Shown here: positions 47,426-55,166 of the stretch, one piece after another
Numbering within the stretch: the stretch's first letter is position 1
How the letters are laid out: each line of letters starts with the position of its first letter
From: Streptomyces sp. ICBB 8177
Lineage (GTDB): Bacteria > Actinomycetota > Actinomycetes > Streptomycetales > Streptomycetaceae
DNA length: 64,000 bases
Assembly: GCF_003144095.1 (NCBI RefSeq)
Contig: NZ_NSKH01000018.1
Coordinates: 2,013,541-2,077,540 of the forward strand
Reading direction: 5' to 3'
Translations under genes and position numbers: made by a program
Notes under the pieces: generated by a model
Database searches by the model: none
What the model was told of the DNA's origin: nothing
Seen by the model: the letters and a program-made list of their open reading frames with translations, nothing else

Positions 47426-47457
47426 AAGGGGTCGGGCTCTGTCGAGCCCGGCCCCTT
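47426..47457 (+). terminator. terminator following ychF inside the cassette
   Basis: A 14-bp stem with one G-T pair (47426-47439 with 47444-47457) and a TGTC loop. Confidence 0.8.
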
Positions 47458-47511
47458 CGTCGTCTCCGTGCTGAATGGGTGCTGGATGTTCTCACGTGTG
47501 GTCAGCGGCGG

Positions 47512-47775
47512 TCAGGTGTCGTAAACGGTGGACCGGTGCCCCACGTGAACGACCCAGACCACCAGTTCCCCGTTGTCGATCGTGTAGACGACGCGGTGGT
47601 CGCCGACCCGTAGGCGCCGGCGATCTGGTTGGGACACGAGTGCGGTGGTGTTGAAGCCGAGCGGATCGCTTTCCAGCTCGGTCAGCTTGGCCAGGATGCG
47701 CAGCGCCATCTCGCGCGGAATCTTCCGAAGCTCGGCCTGCGCCTCGGGGCGGAAGACGGTTCGGTACTCACTCAC
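47512..47775 (-). CDS. RelE-family toxin
   Basis: 87 aa. RelE/ParE fold: YRTVFRPEAQAELRKIPREMALRILAKLTELESDPLGF, RRLRVGDHRVVYTIDNGELVVWVVHVGHRSTVY (basic Arg and Tyr near the C-terminus, typical of RelE mRNA endonucleases). It overlaps the antitoxin end by 8 bp. Converges toward ychF. Confidence 0.92.
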   Translation of the reverse strand: MSEYRTVFRPEAQAELRKIPREMALRILAKLTELESDPLGFNTTALVSQPDRRRLRVGDHRVVYTIDNGELVVWVVHVGHRSTVYDT

Positions 47776-48037
47776 CGCGCGCCAGTGTCTCCCTCATGAT
47801 GTGTTCGATCGGGATGCCGGGTGCCGGGTTGGCCATGCGCTCGTCGATGATCCGATTGATCTCGCGCTCTTCCCACTCCTGGTACTTGCGCAGTACCTCG
47901 ATGGAGACGACGGCGGCGACTTCCTTGCCGCGGCGTGTGATCACGGTGGGTACGTCATCGCGGTCGGCACGCTCCACCACCTCCGCCAAATGCGCGCGCA
48001 CATCGCGGATGGTCTCTATGGGTAGCGGCTGTGTCAT
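47768..48037 (-). CDS. Phd/YefM-family antitoxin
   Basis: 89 aa. The DNA-binding Phd/YefM domain (LPIETIRDVRAHLAEVVERADRDDVPTVITRRGKEVAAVVSIE) has an extended C-terminal toxin-binding tail (ERMANPAPGIPIEHIMRETLARGE). ATG at 48037 is preceded by TACACT on the minus strand. Two GTACAC repeats upstream may be the operator. First gene of the pair. Confidence 0.9.
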   Translation of the reverse strand: MTQPLPIETIRDVRAHLAEVVERADRDDVPTVITRRGKEVAAVVSIEVLRKYQEWEEREINRIIDERMANPAPGIPIEHIMRETLARGE

Positions 48038-48117
48038 GCGCTCAAGTGTACCAAGTATCCAATGTGTACACACTGGCCAGGGGGAACGGCGGGTGGCATC
48101 CGTCGTTTCGACTCCAC

Positions 48118-48166
48118 GTGCTGGATGTGCTGGATCAGTTCCCACGGTGCTGGATCGGTGCTGGAT
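48118..48166 (+). repeat. GTGCTGGAT repeats at the right end of the cassette
   Basis: GTGCTGGAT occurs at 48118, 48127, 48147 and 48158. One exact and one variant copy (GTGCTGAAT) occur near the left end at 47479 and 47468, in the same orientation. They resemble recombinase arm-type sites. No protein is recognised in 48038-48315. Confidence 0.7.
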
Positions 48167-48214
48167 ACAAGCCTGCAGTACCTCGTTTCCGCAGGTCACA
48201 GCCCTGTGCTACGT

Positions 48215-48234
48215 GTTCCGGTTCAACGTGTAGT
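48215..48234 (+). repeat. right direct repeat of the cassette (att-like)
   Basis: Perfect second copy of the ychF 3'-end 20-mer, followed directly by sequence leading to a strong terminator that may be the original ychF terminator. Confidence 0.85.
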
Positions 48235-48249
48235 GCCTGCCCTGGCCAG

Positions 48250-48287
48250 CCGGAGGGGCCGGACTCCGGTGAGTCCGGCCCCTCCGG
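48250..48287. terminator. 17-bp perfect hairpin terminator
   Basis: 48250-48266 pairs with 48271-48287 around CGGT. Before the insertion it would have stood about 20 bp after the ychF stop. Confidence 0.88.
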
Positions 48288-48315
48288 TGTACCCGTGCCG
48301 ATGTGGCGCTGGCGT

Positions 48316-49027
48316 TCAGCGCCGCTTGCCATTTCCGCGTTTGGGCGGCCTTGACGCCTCGTACCTGCGCAGCGCCTCGCGGGCGGCGGATTCGCCGGGG
48401 AAGTTCCTGCGCAGGGACGACAGGAAGATCGCCGAGGTCGTTCCGGCGACGCAGGGGGCGAGGAAGACCAGGGCCAGCGGCGCCAGGACGCGCATCGCGC
48501 CGTAGCTGAACGGTGGAGTGGTCGCCGCCTGCGAGCCGGTTCCGTTGAGTTCCAGCCTCCGCCAGAACTTGAGGAAGTACGCCACCGCTGGCGCCCACCA
48601 GAACGGCACGATCGCGGTCTTGAGCGCGAGCGGTAGCCGGGCCTCCAGGAAGAGCATGACCGTGCCCTCGACGGCGAGCAGGTCCATCATCAAGGCGATC
48701 AGCAGCCACGTCAGCGCGTACGGAATCCGGCGCGCCCAGTACCCGGCGCCCCGGTCCACCCAGCTCTCCCCGACGACTCCGAGCCGGGGGCGCCCGCGTT
48801 GCTGCCGCGCGTAGCTGTTCACCAGGACTTCGCGACGCGCCGCCTGCCGCGTGCCGCGCAACTCGTCCAGCGCCCACTGCCACTTCTCCCGCGACCGCCA
48901 GGGAAGCCACCGCGGGAAGTAGACGGCCTCTCGTCGCTCCGGCGGGCGTAGCCGCTCGTATGCGTCTGCGCGCGCGACCGTCCTCGATGCGGGAGGCGAT
49001 CGTGTAGCCGTTCTCCTCGGTCGTCAT
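48316..49027 (-). pseudogene. membrane protein gene with a frameshift
   Basis: The ATG at 49027 opens MTTEENGYTIASRIEDGRA; the reading must then shift by one base in the run GGTCGCGCGCGCAG (about 48970-48985) to continue as RADAYERLRPPERREAVYF-type sequence and on through EKWQWALDELRGTRQAARREVL. The remainder (48316-48861) is a protein with about three membrane helices and a basic tail. Either a real one-base indel in a CG-repeat or a sequencing error. Function unknown. Confidence 0.7.
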
Positions 49028-49031
49028 GGCC

Positions 49032-49292
49032 TCACCCGAATACTCCATGCCACATGCCCTTGGCGGTCCCCACGGGGTCTTCTATGGAATCGATGACCTT
49101 GGCGCTCTCGTCGACGAAGTCGTTCTTGGCCGTGTGCCATGCGCCTTGGGCGAGGCTGTAGCCGACGCCCGCGACGACTCCGTGGGCGTCGATGTTCTTC
49201 GTCCAGTGCGTGGAGTGCGTGAACTCGGTGACCAAGGACGAGGCGGCGTAGCCGATCAACGGGGCGAACGGACCGGTCTCCGCGCTCGCCAC
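49032..49292 (-). CDS. hypothetical protein, possibly truncated
   Basis: 86 aa, GTG start without a clear ribosome site. HSTHWTKNIDAHGVVAGVGYSLAQGAWHTAKNDFVDESAKV recalls C-terminal parts of actinobacterial WXG100-like or polymorphic-toxin-like proteins, but the N-terminal domain is missing. It lies 4 bp from the frameshifted gene on the same strand. Confidence 0.5.
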   Translation of the reverse strand: MASAETGPFAPLIGYAASSLVTEFTHSTHWTKNIDAHGVVAGVGYSLAQGAWHTAKNDFVDESAKVIDSIEDPVGTAKGMWHGVFG

Positions 49293-49459
49293 CGTACCGG
49301 AGGACCGCCGAGGAAGATCCGACGGGTGGGGTGAGCGGGCGGGAGACGGCAGGCGAACCGGCCGGAAGATTTTGGTGTCCGACTCCTGTACGTCTGGCGT
49401 TACCTGGGGGTAACTTTCGGCCGAAGCCGCTCTTCGGGCACATCACCCACGGGGGAGTC

Positions 49460-50812
49460 ATGACCTCACGCGCCGCCGCATGCCGTCTTGCCGTTGCCCT
49501 GGTCGCGGCCCTGGCCGTCAGCGCCGTACCGGCCACGACCGCCTTCGCGGCGGCGCCCGCGCCGGCTGCCACCGCCAAGGCCTCCGCCTCCGACCCCTTC
49601 TACTCCTACGACGGCAGCGCGCCCCTCGCCTCGTACAAGCCCGGCACCGTGCTCAAGCGGCGGACGCTCAGCTATCACATCGTCGGGATTCCCACGCCCC
49701 TGACGGCCATTCAGCTGCTCTACCGCACCACCGACGCCCAGGGCCGCCCGGCCGCCAACGTCACCACCGTGCTGCGCAGCCTCACCGGGAACACCACGAA
49801 GGCCGTCTCCTACCAGTCGTTCTACGACTCCCTCAACCCGCAGGACGGGCCCTCGCGCGCCATCGCCGGTGACCTCACCCTCAACGGGATCATCCCCAAC
49901 GCCGAGAACCTCTTCATCGTCCCCCTGCTGTCCGAGGGCTACAACCTCGTCATCCCGGACACCGAAGGGCAGACCGCCGACTTCGCCGCCGGGCCCGAGT
50001 ACGCGACCAACACCCTGGACTCGATCCGCGCCGCCACCTCCGCCGCCGCGAGCACCGGCATGGACTCCGCGACCCGCGTCGGCCTGATGGGGTACTCCGG
50101 CGGCGCCATCGCCACCTCCTGGGCCGCCGCGCTCGCGCCCTCCTACGCGCCCGACGTCAACCGCAGGCTCGTCGGATTCGCCGAGGGCGGGCTGCTCGTG
50201 GACGCGGCGCACAACCTCAAGTACGTCGACGGCTCCCTCGTGTGGTCCGGCGTCATCCCCATGGCCATCATCGGCGTGGCCCGCTCGTACGGCATCGACC
50301 TCAAGCAGTACATGAGCACCTACGGCGTCCAGGTCTACGACAAGTTGGAGAACGGCGGCCTGCTCGACGCCCTCGGCCACTACCCGGGGCTGACCTGGGC
50401 CAAGCTGGCCAAACCGCAGTACGCCAACCCGGACTCGATCCCCGACTTCGTCAAGGCGGTGAACGCCATCAACCTCGGGTCGGCCGCCACTCCGACCATC
50501 CCCGGCCTCGTCGCCGAGGGCGACGGCGGCGTCGTCGAGGGGACGTTCGCCGACCCGGCGGGGGTCGGCACCGGGGACGGCGTCATGGTCGCAGGCGACG
50601 TGCGCGCTCTGGCCCGCCAGTACTGCGCCACCGGCGACCACGCCATCGACTACCAGCAGTACAACCTGCTGAGCCACATCACCACGGCCGCCGCCTGGGC
50701 CCCGGGCGCGCTCGGCTGGCTGAACGACCGCTTCGCGGGGAAGCCGGTGCCCTCCGACTGCGGCTCCATCGCCGCGGGCAACTCCCTCGCGCCTGAGGTG
50801 CCGACGTCGTGA
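49460..50812 (+). CDS. secreted lipase, secretory lipase (LIP) family
   Basis: 450 aa. Signal peptide 1-~31 (ALAVSAVPATTAFA). Alpha/beta hydrolase with nucleophile elbow GYSGG (Ser213); HIVGIPTPLTAIQLLYRTTDAQGRP and LIPDTEGQTADF-type strands fit the fungal/actinobacterial secretory lipase family. Likely Asp and His are in PGLVAEGDGGV and CATGDHAIDYQQ. GGGGGAG precedes the ATG. Confidence 0.9.
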   Translation: MTSRAAACRLAVALVAALAVSAVPATTAFAAAPAPAATAKASASDPFYSYDGSAPLASYKPGTVLKRRTLSYHIVGIPTPLTAIQLLYRTTDAQGRPAANVTTVLRSLTGNTTKAVSYQSFYDSLNPQDGPSRAIAGDLTLNGIIPNAENLFIVPLLSEGYNLVIPDTEGQTADFAAGPEYATNTLDSIRAATSAAASTGMDSATRVGLMGYSGGAIATSWAAALAPSYAPDVNRRLVGFAEGGLLVDAAHNLKYVDGSLVWSGVIPMAIIGVARSYGIDLKQYMSTYGVQVYDKLENGGLLDALGHYPGLTWAKLAKPQYANPDSIPDFVKAVNAINLGSAATPTIPGLVAEGDGGVVEGTFADPAGVGTGDGVMVAGDVRALARQYCATGDHAIDYQQYNLLSHITTAAAWAPGALGWLNDRFAGKPVPSDCGSIAAGNSLAPEVPTS

Positions 50813-50915
50813 CCACGAGGCCACCGCACGGCTGATCCCTGGCTCGCCCCCACGCCGGCCCGCTACGTGGGGCCTGCCGTGGGCGCAGGGCGTTGTCGGG
50901 ACGCGGGGGGCCGAC

Positions 50916-51623
50916 GTGGTGGGCGATGTGGTACCGCTGTGGACCTTCGGGCTGGCGTGCCTGCTGGCGGCGGTCGTCGGCGAGGCGCTGGAGGCAGGCG
51001 GCATCCGGATGCCCGCGTTGCGGCGCAAGGAAGTCCGCATCGCCGTCGCCCTCGTCGGCGTCGTCGCGCTCGTCCTCGGACTCGTCGCGTTCCGCGCAGG
51101 GCACACCTCCGCCGAGTCCGGCCCCTCTCCTTCGCCCGCCGTGAGCACGACGGCCTCCGCACCGGCTCCTTCCACGGCCCCAACGACCGCCCCGACAACG
51201 ACGACCGCGGCGCCCACGAACACCCCCACGCCCACACCGCTACCGCCGACGCCCACCACCGTCGCCGTGCGCTGGCAGGGAACGCTGGCGCTGGATGGCG
51301 ATGCCATGGAGACCGGCTGGGCGCTCGACTCCCTTCCGCCGTCCCGCGCCCCGCTCGGGGACCTCGGGCTCAGCTGCCTGCTGACCTGCGACGCCGACGA
51401 ACTGTCGGGCAACGCGCTCGTCGCCTGGACCGGTTCCGGGCTGCCGAGCCGCGAGCAGTGCGTGGAGCTGCTCAACACCCAGCTCGGCAACCGGCAGTTG
51501 GACGTGCAGGACGGCAGCATCGGCTGCGCGGGCACGCAGGATCAGCGCGTTGCCCGCTTCAAGGTGCTCAGCGCGAACGGCGACCGCTTCAGCCTGTCCG
51601 TGACCGTCTGGCAACTGCCGTGA
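50916..51623 (+). CDS. hypothetical membrane-anchored protein
   Basis: 235 aa. Two hydrophobic segments (about 8-25 and 43-62), a ~50-residue Pro/Thr/Ser/Ala linker and a C-terminal domain with four cysteines (LSCLLTCDADELSG, REQCVELL, GSIGCAGT) that could form disulfides outside the cell. I do not recognise the family. The GTG is doubled (GTGGTG). Confidence 0.7.
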   Translation: MVGDVVPLWTFGLACLLAAVVGEALEAGGIRMPALRRKEVRIAVALVGVVALVLGLVAFRAGHTSAESGPSPSPAVSTTASAPAPSTAPTTAPTTTTAAPTNTPTPTPLPPTPTTVAVRWQGTLALDGDAMETGWALDSLPPSRAPLGDLGLSCLLTCDADELSGNALVAWTGSGLPSREQCVELLNTQLGNRQLDVQDGSIGCAGTQDQRVARFKVLSANGDRFSLSVTVWQLP

Positions 51624-51632
51624 TCCTGCGGC

Positions 51633-51824
51633 CTACAGCAGGTGGTCGGCCTTGCCTGCCTTGATGTCGGTGATGAGGGTGCGCAGGGCTTCCATGGAGT
51701 CGGTGAGGTAGCGGTCTTCCTCGCCGTTGACGGCTATGTAGGCGTTGCCCTGCTTGTCCGTTCCCAGCCGGAAGCAGGAGCTGCCTTCGGCGCAGAAGGG
51801 CTCTTCCCAGGTGATGTCCGGCAT
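51633..51824 (-). CDS. small DUF397-like protein
   Basis: 63 aa, ITWEEPFCAEGSSCFRLGT, then YLTDSMEALRTLITDIKAGKADHLL. Similar small proteins accompany XRE regulators and ATPases in actinobacteria. GAGGAG precedes the ATG. No XRE partner is nearby, but an ATPase remnant lies just upstream. Confidence 0.72.
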   Translation of the reverse strand: MPDITWEEPFCAEGSSCFRLGTDKQGNAYIAVNGEEDRYLTDSMEALRTLITDIKAGKADHLL

Positions 51825-51834
51825 CGGGTGCTCC

Positions 51835-52057
51835 TCAGAGTTGGCGGGCGATCTGGTGAACGAACTGGGTGGCCGTGTCCGACCCCGGCCACGGGGACGG
51901 CCGCCGCAGGCCCGCCCTCGCGCGTCCCGGCGCGGACTGCGAGCGGGGGAGGGGGCTGCTCCTCGTCGACCACCTCGCCGCCGCCTGGACGGTCCGGCCC
52001 CGCCCCGCGCGCGGCTCCTCCGCCATCGCGGGCCTCTCCCTACGGGAGAACGCCTGA
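51835..52057 (+). pseudogene. remnant of a histidine-kinase-like ATPase gene
   Basis: One frame keeps LAGDLVNELGG (N-box-like) and another keeps VSDPGHGD then CERGRGLLLVDHLAAAWTVRP, the C-terminal signature of anti-sigma-type ATPases, ending at 52057. The pieces are in different frames and far too short, so this is a decayed fragment. Confidence 0.55.
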
Positions 52058-52107
52058 CGCCGGGGATACTGGCCTGCGCGGGGGATCGTGAGGACGAGGA
52101 GGACCGC

Positions 52108-52896
52108 GTGGGCGGCGAGGACGAGACGCACAGGCTCCGGGCCGGGTCGTTCGGGGCGGTCGCCGAGGAGTACGGGCGGCTTCGGCCCGCGCCGTGTGAC
52201 GAGGCGGTGGAGTGGCTGGTGCCCAAGGACAGCGGCACCGTCCTCGACCTGGCGGCCGGCGCGGGCACGCTGACCGCGCTGCTCGCCGAACGCGTGCCGG
52301 ACGTCGTCGCCGTCGAGCCGGACGACCGGATGCGGGCCGTGCTGGCGGCACGCCGCCCCGACGTACGGGCCCTGCGCGGCACCGCCGAGGCGATCCCGCT
52401 GACCGACGGCCGGGTCGACGCGGTCGTCGTCTCCTCCGCCTGGCACTGGTTCGACGCGGCGCGCGCCGTGACGGAGATCGCCCGCGTGCTGCGGCCCGGC
52501 GGCACGCTCGGCGTGGTGTGGAACGGGATGGACTCCTCCGTGCCCTGGGTCGCCGAGTGGCAGGCCCGGGTCCGGCCGGAGACGGCCGGTACGCGCGGCG
52601 AGCAGCGCCGCCAGTGGTTCCACGATCGGGGCGCACGACTGCGGGAGGACATCGCGAGCGCCGGGCCCTTGTTCGGCGAGGTCGAGCAGGCCTCGTTCAG
52701 TTGCGTCAGGGCCGTCGCCCCCGCCGACCTCGCCGCCCTGCTCGGCACCTACAGCAGGGTGATCCTGCTGCCCGAGGAGGAGCGCCGCCAACTGATCGCC
52801 CGCGCCGAGGAGTTGCTGCGCGAGCGGCTTCCGCAGGGCGAGGAGGTACTCGACGTGCCGTTCCGCTCGCTGTGCTGGCGGGTCACCCGCCTGTAG
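52108..52896 (+). CDS. class I SAM-dependent methyltransferase
   Basis: 262 aa. Motif I TVLDLAAGAGTLTALLAERV, acidic VVAVEPDDRM, then GTAEAIPLTDGRVDAVVVSSAWHWFD and EIARVLRPGGTLGVVWNG. This is the UbiE/trans-aconitate-type group; substrate unknown. The GTG has GAGGAGG six bases before. The end overlaps the FhuF-like gene by 14 bp, convergently. Confidence 0.9.
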   Translation: MGGEDETHRLRAGSFGAVAEEYGRLRPAPCDEAVEWLVPKDSGTVLDLAAGAGTLTALLAERVPDVVAVEPDDRMRAVLAARRPDVRALRGTAEAIPLTDGRVDAVVVSSAWHWFDAARAVTEIARVLRPGGTLGVVWNGMDSSVPWVAEWQARVRPETAGTRGEQRRQWFHDRGARLREDIASAGPLFGEVEQASFSCVRAVAPADLAALLGTYSRVILLPEEERRQLIARAEELLRERLPQGEEVLDVPFRSLCWRVTRL

Positions 52897-53761
52897 CCCG
52901 CGCCGCGGCCTGCCCGGCCGCCTCCTCCAGCCGCGGCACGCGTTCCGCGTCAGGCGTCCTCGGGCAGGTCAGGCACGCCTCGGCGCCGGCCCCGGTCGCG
53001 TAGTGCAGGCAGCACGACAACCGGGTGCGGGTGGGATGGTGGCGGCCCGAAGGGGCGTGCAGGGTACGGAAGTCGGCCGCGCCGGGCAGCGGGGGTGTGG
53101 CGCCCGGCAGGACCGCGGTGGCGGCCCGGATGCCGTCGCCCTCGTCGCCCAGCACCCGGCCGAGGTACCACAGGCCGGACGCCAGGTCGTCGGTGACCAT
53201 GCCCCACAGGGCGCGCGCCCCGCGCCGGACGGCCGGGGCGAACGCGTCGAGCACCGGGCCGGCGTGAGCGGCCACCGCCGCCCGCAACGCGTCGCCGTCG
53301 CCCGGCAGGAACTCCACCTGGTCCACCCGCAGGGTGAAAACGGTGGCGTGCGGGTTGACGCGGAGCGCCTCCCGGGGGATCCGCGGGACCTGTCCCGCCA
53401 GGTACCAGGGGCCGCTGAAGAGCAGGCAGACCGACCACAGGTAGTGGTGGAGCGCCCGGGACGCGGCCACGTCGCGGCGGGCGGGAGCCCCGTGCGCGGC
53501 GGCGATCCGCGCGCCCTCGCCGTCGATCAACGTTTTGATCAACATCTTGATCGGCCCATTGATCGACGCGTCCACCCGCTCATCGATCAGGCCGTCGGCC
53601 GACTCGTCAACTCCGCTGCCGAGCACGGCGGTTCGCGTGCTATGAACGGATGTCGTGGCGTGGTCCCCCTCCAGCGCCACCGCCAACGGCTCGCACAACC
53701 GTACGAGCTGCTGGTACGTGTCCAGCGGCGACGGCAGGGCGTCGGGGGCGTGGGGCGGCAT
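52883..53761 (-). CDS. FhuF-like (2Fe-2S) ferric-siderophore reductase
   Basis: 292 aa. The C-terminus has RLSCCLHYATGAGAEACLTCPR, the C-C-x10-C-x2-C cluster motif of FhuF proteins that release iron from ferric siderophores. ATG at 53761 is chosen for GGAG six bases before; the frame stays open to 53899. A 12-bp repeat adds GLIDERVDASINGPIKMLIK near residue 60-80. Divergent from the siderophore operon and sharing its iron box. Confidence 0.88.
   Translation of the reverse strand: MPPHAPDALPSPLDTYQQLVRLCEPLAVALEGDHATTSVHSTRTAVLGSGVDESADGLIDERVDASINGPIKMLIKTLIDGEGARIAAAHGAPARRDVAASRALHHYLWSVCLLFSGPWYLAGQVPRIPREALRVNPHATVFTLRVDQVEFLPGDGDALRAAVAAHAGPVLDAFAPAVRRGARALWGMVTDDLASGLWYLGRVLGDEGDGIRAATAVLPGATPPLPGAADFRTLHAPSGRHHPTRTRLSCCLHYATGAGAEACLTCPRTPDAERVPRLEEAAGQAAARATGG
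53524..53595. repeat. 12-bp tandem repeat inside the fhuF-like gene
   Basis: Six 12-bp units from 53524, five of them with GATC in the same position (TGATCAACATCT, TGATCGGCCCAT, TGATCGACGCGT). It is AT-richer than its surroundings and keeps the reading frame, giving a four-residue periodic xxIx peptide. Confidence 0.8.
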
Positions 53762-53899
53762 CCGGTCTCCATCGTGAACGGGGGGTGCGGGAGCGCTGGT
53801 CGTACGGAAGCCGGCCCTGCGGTACGGGGGCACGCGGAACGGCACCGCGCGGTCCGCTGTGTCACGGCGGCGCGCGCATGACCACCGTAACTTGAACAC

Positions 53900-53918
53900 T
53901 TAGGTATAGCTAACCTAA
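53900..53918. promoter_or_regulatory. iron box (DmdR1/DtxR-type operator)
   Basis: TTAGGTATAGCTAACCTAA is a 19-bp near-palindrome matching the actinobacterial iron-box consensus TTAGGTTAGGCTAACCTAA at 17 positions. It lies 9 bp before the ATP-grasp start and upstream of the divergent FhuF-like gene, predicting repression of both with iron. Confidence 0.92.
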
Positions 53919-53927
53919 GTTGATCGC

Positions 53928-55166
53928 ATGTCGCGGCTCCCCGCCCTCGCGGTCCTCGCCCTCAATCCCACGGACTCCGTCACCCACGGATTCCTCCCGG
54001 CCGCCACCCGGCTCGGCCTGGACGTCACCGTGCTGACCGAAGCGCGTCACGTCAGCGCGCACCGCGACGCGTACGCGGCCCGGGACGGGTCCGACGCTGC
54101 GCGGGTGGCGGTCGTGCCGTGCGAGGTGACGGACTTCCGCGAGGTCGTGGCGACCCTGGCCCGGCTGCCCGTGCCGGACGCGGTGTTCAGCAACAGCGAC
54201 CACCTCCAGACGCAGGCCGCCCTCGCCGCCGAGTGGTTCGGGCTGCCGGGGAAGGACTGGCGGACGGCGCTGCGGGTGAAGAACAAGGCGCACATGCGGC
54301 GCCACCTGGCATCCCGCGGCATCGACACCGTGCGGTCGGCGGAGGTGGCCGCGGGCGGCGACCCGGCGGACCTGCTCGCCCCTGACCTCACCTACCCGTG
54401 CGTGCTCAAGCCGCGCGAGGGCGTCGCCAGCGAGGACGTCGTGCTCGTGGCGAACGCAGAGGAGCTGTGGAAACGGGCCGCCGAGGCGCGGGCCCGGCGG
54501 CCGGGGGCGGCGCTGGTGGCCGAGGAGTTCCTCCCCGGCGACCTGCGCACCCTGGAGACGCTGGGCGACGCCGACGGCACCCGGCACGTGCTGGGCGGCT
54601 TCCGCACCCGGCTGTCCCCGCCCCCGTACTTCATCGAGGAGGGGCTGACCTGGGAGCCGGACCCGGACCGCGCGGTGACCGGCCAGGTGCTGGCCCAACT
54701 CGACGCACTGGGCGTGGCGTTCGGGATCTGCCACACCGAGTTCGTGGTGGACGGGAACGGGCGGGCGCGGCTGGTCGAGGTCAACTACCGTGCCATCGGC
54801 GACCAGTGCGACCTGCTCCTGGCCGACCTGCTGGAGGTCCCGCTGTTCGAGCACGTGCTGCGCGTCCACCTCGGCGAGCCGCTGCCCCGCGACCTCGGCG
54901 CCCGCACCGACGGCCGCGCCCGGCAGGACACCCCCTGCGCCGACCGCGCGGGAACGCTGACCACCGCCCCGCGGGCGTGCGAACGGACTGTGGACGGCTG
55001 CGCGTTGACGTACCGGCCGCTGCGCGCGATCGGTGAACGGCACGAGCTGTACCACACCAACCGCGACTACCTCGGCGTGCTACGGGTCGTCGGCGACCGG
55101 CAGCGGACCGTGGACCGGGTGGCCGAGGAGTTCCTGGCCGGGCAGCGCTGGGAGATCACCCCGTGA
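53928..55166 (+). CDS. ATP-grasp ligase of siderophore biosynthesis (PvsA-like)
   Basis: 412 aa. ATP-grasp features: RVKNKAHMRRHLASRGI, YPCVLKPREGVASEDV (ATP lysine), AEEFLPGDLRTLETLG, HTEFVVDGNGRARLVEVNYRAIGDQ (metal ligands). In vibrioferrin assembly the ATP-grasp enzyme makes an amide with an amino acid; the exact partner here is unknown. TAAGTT (53916-53921) and 6 nt before the ATG imply a leaderless start. Its stop overlaps the next gene. Confidence 0.88.
   Translation: MSRLPALAVLALNPTDSVTHGFLPAATRLGLDVTVLTEARHVSAHRDAYAARDGSDAARVAVVPCEVTDFREVVATLARLPVPDAVFSNSDHLQTQAALAAEWFGLPGKDWRTALRVKNKAHMRRHLASRGIDTVRSAEVAAGGDPADLLAPDLTYPCVLKPREGVASEDVVLVANAEELWKRAAEARARRPGAALVAEEFLPGDLRTLETLGDADGTRHVLGGFRTRLSPPPYFIEEGLTWEPDPDRAVTGQVLAQLDALGVAFGICHTEFVVDGNGRARLVEVNYRAIGDQCDLLLADLLEVPLFEHVLRVHLGEPLPRDLGARTDGRARQDTPCADRAGTLTTAPRACERTVDGCALTYRPLRAIGERHELYHTNRDYLGVLRVVGDRQRTVDRVAEEFLAGQRWEITP

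Noticed and set aside
48215-48240. tRNA 3' end as the integration target
   Set aside because: The GGTTCAA word looks tRNA-like, but the repeat is the end of ychF and no cloverleaf can be built.
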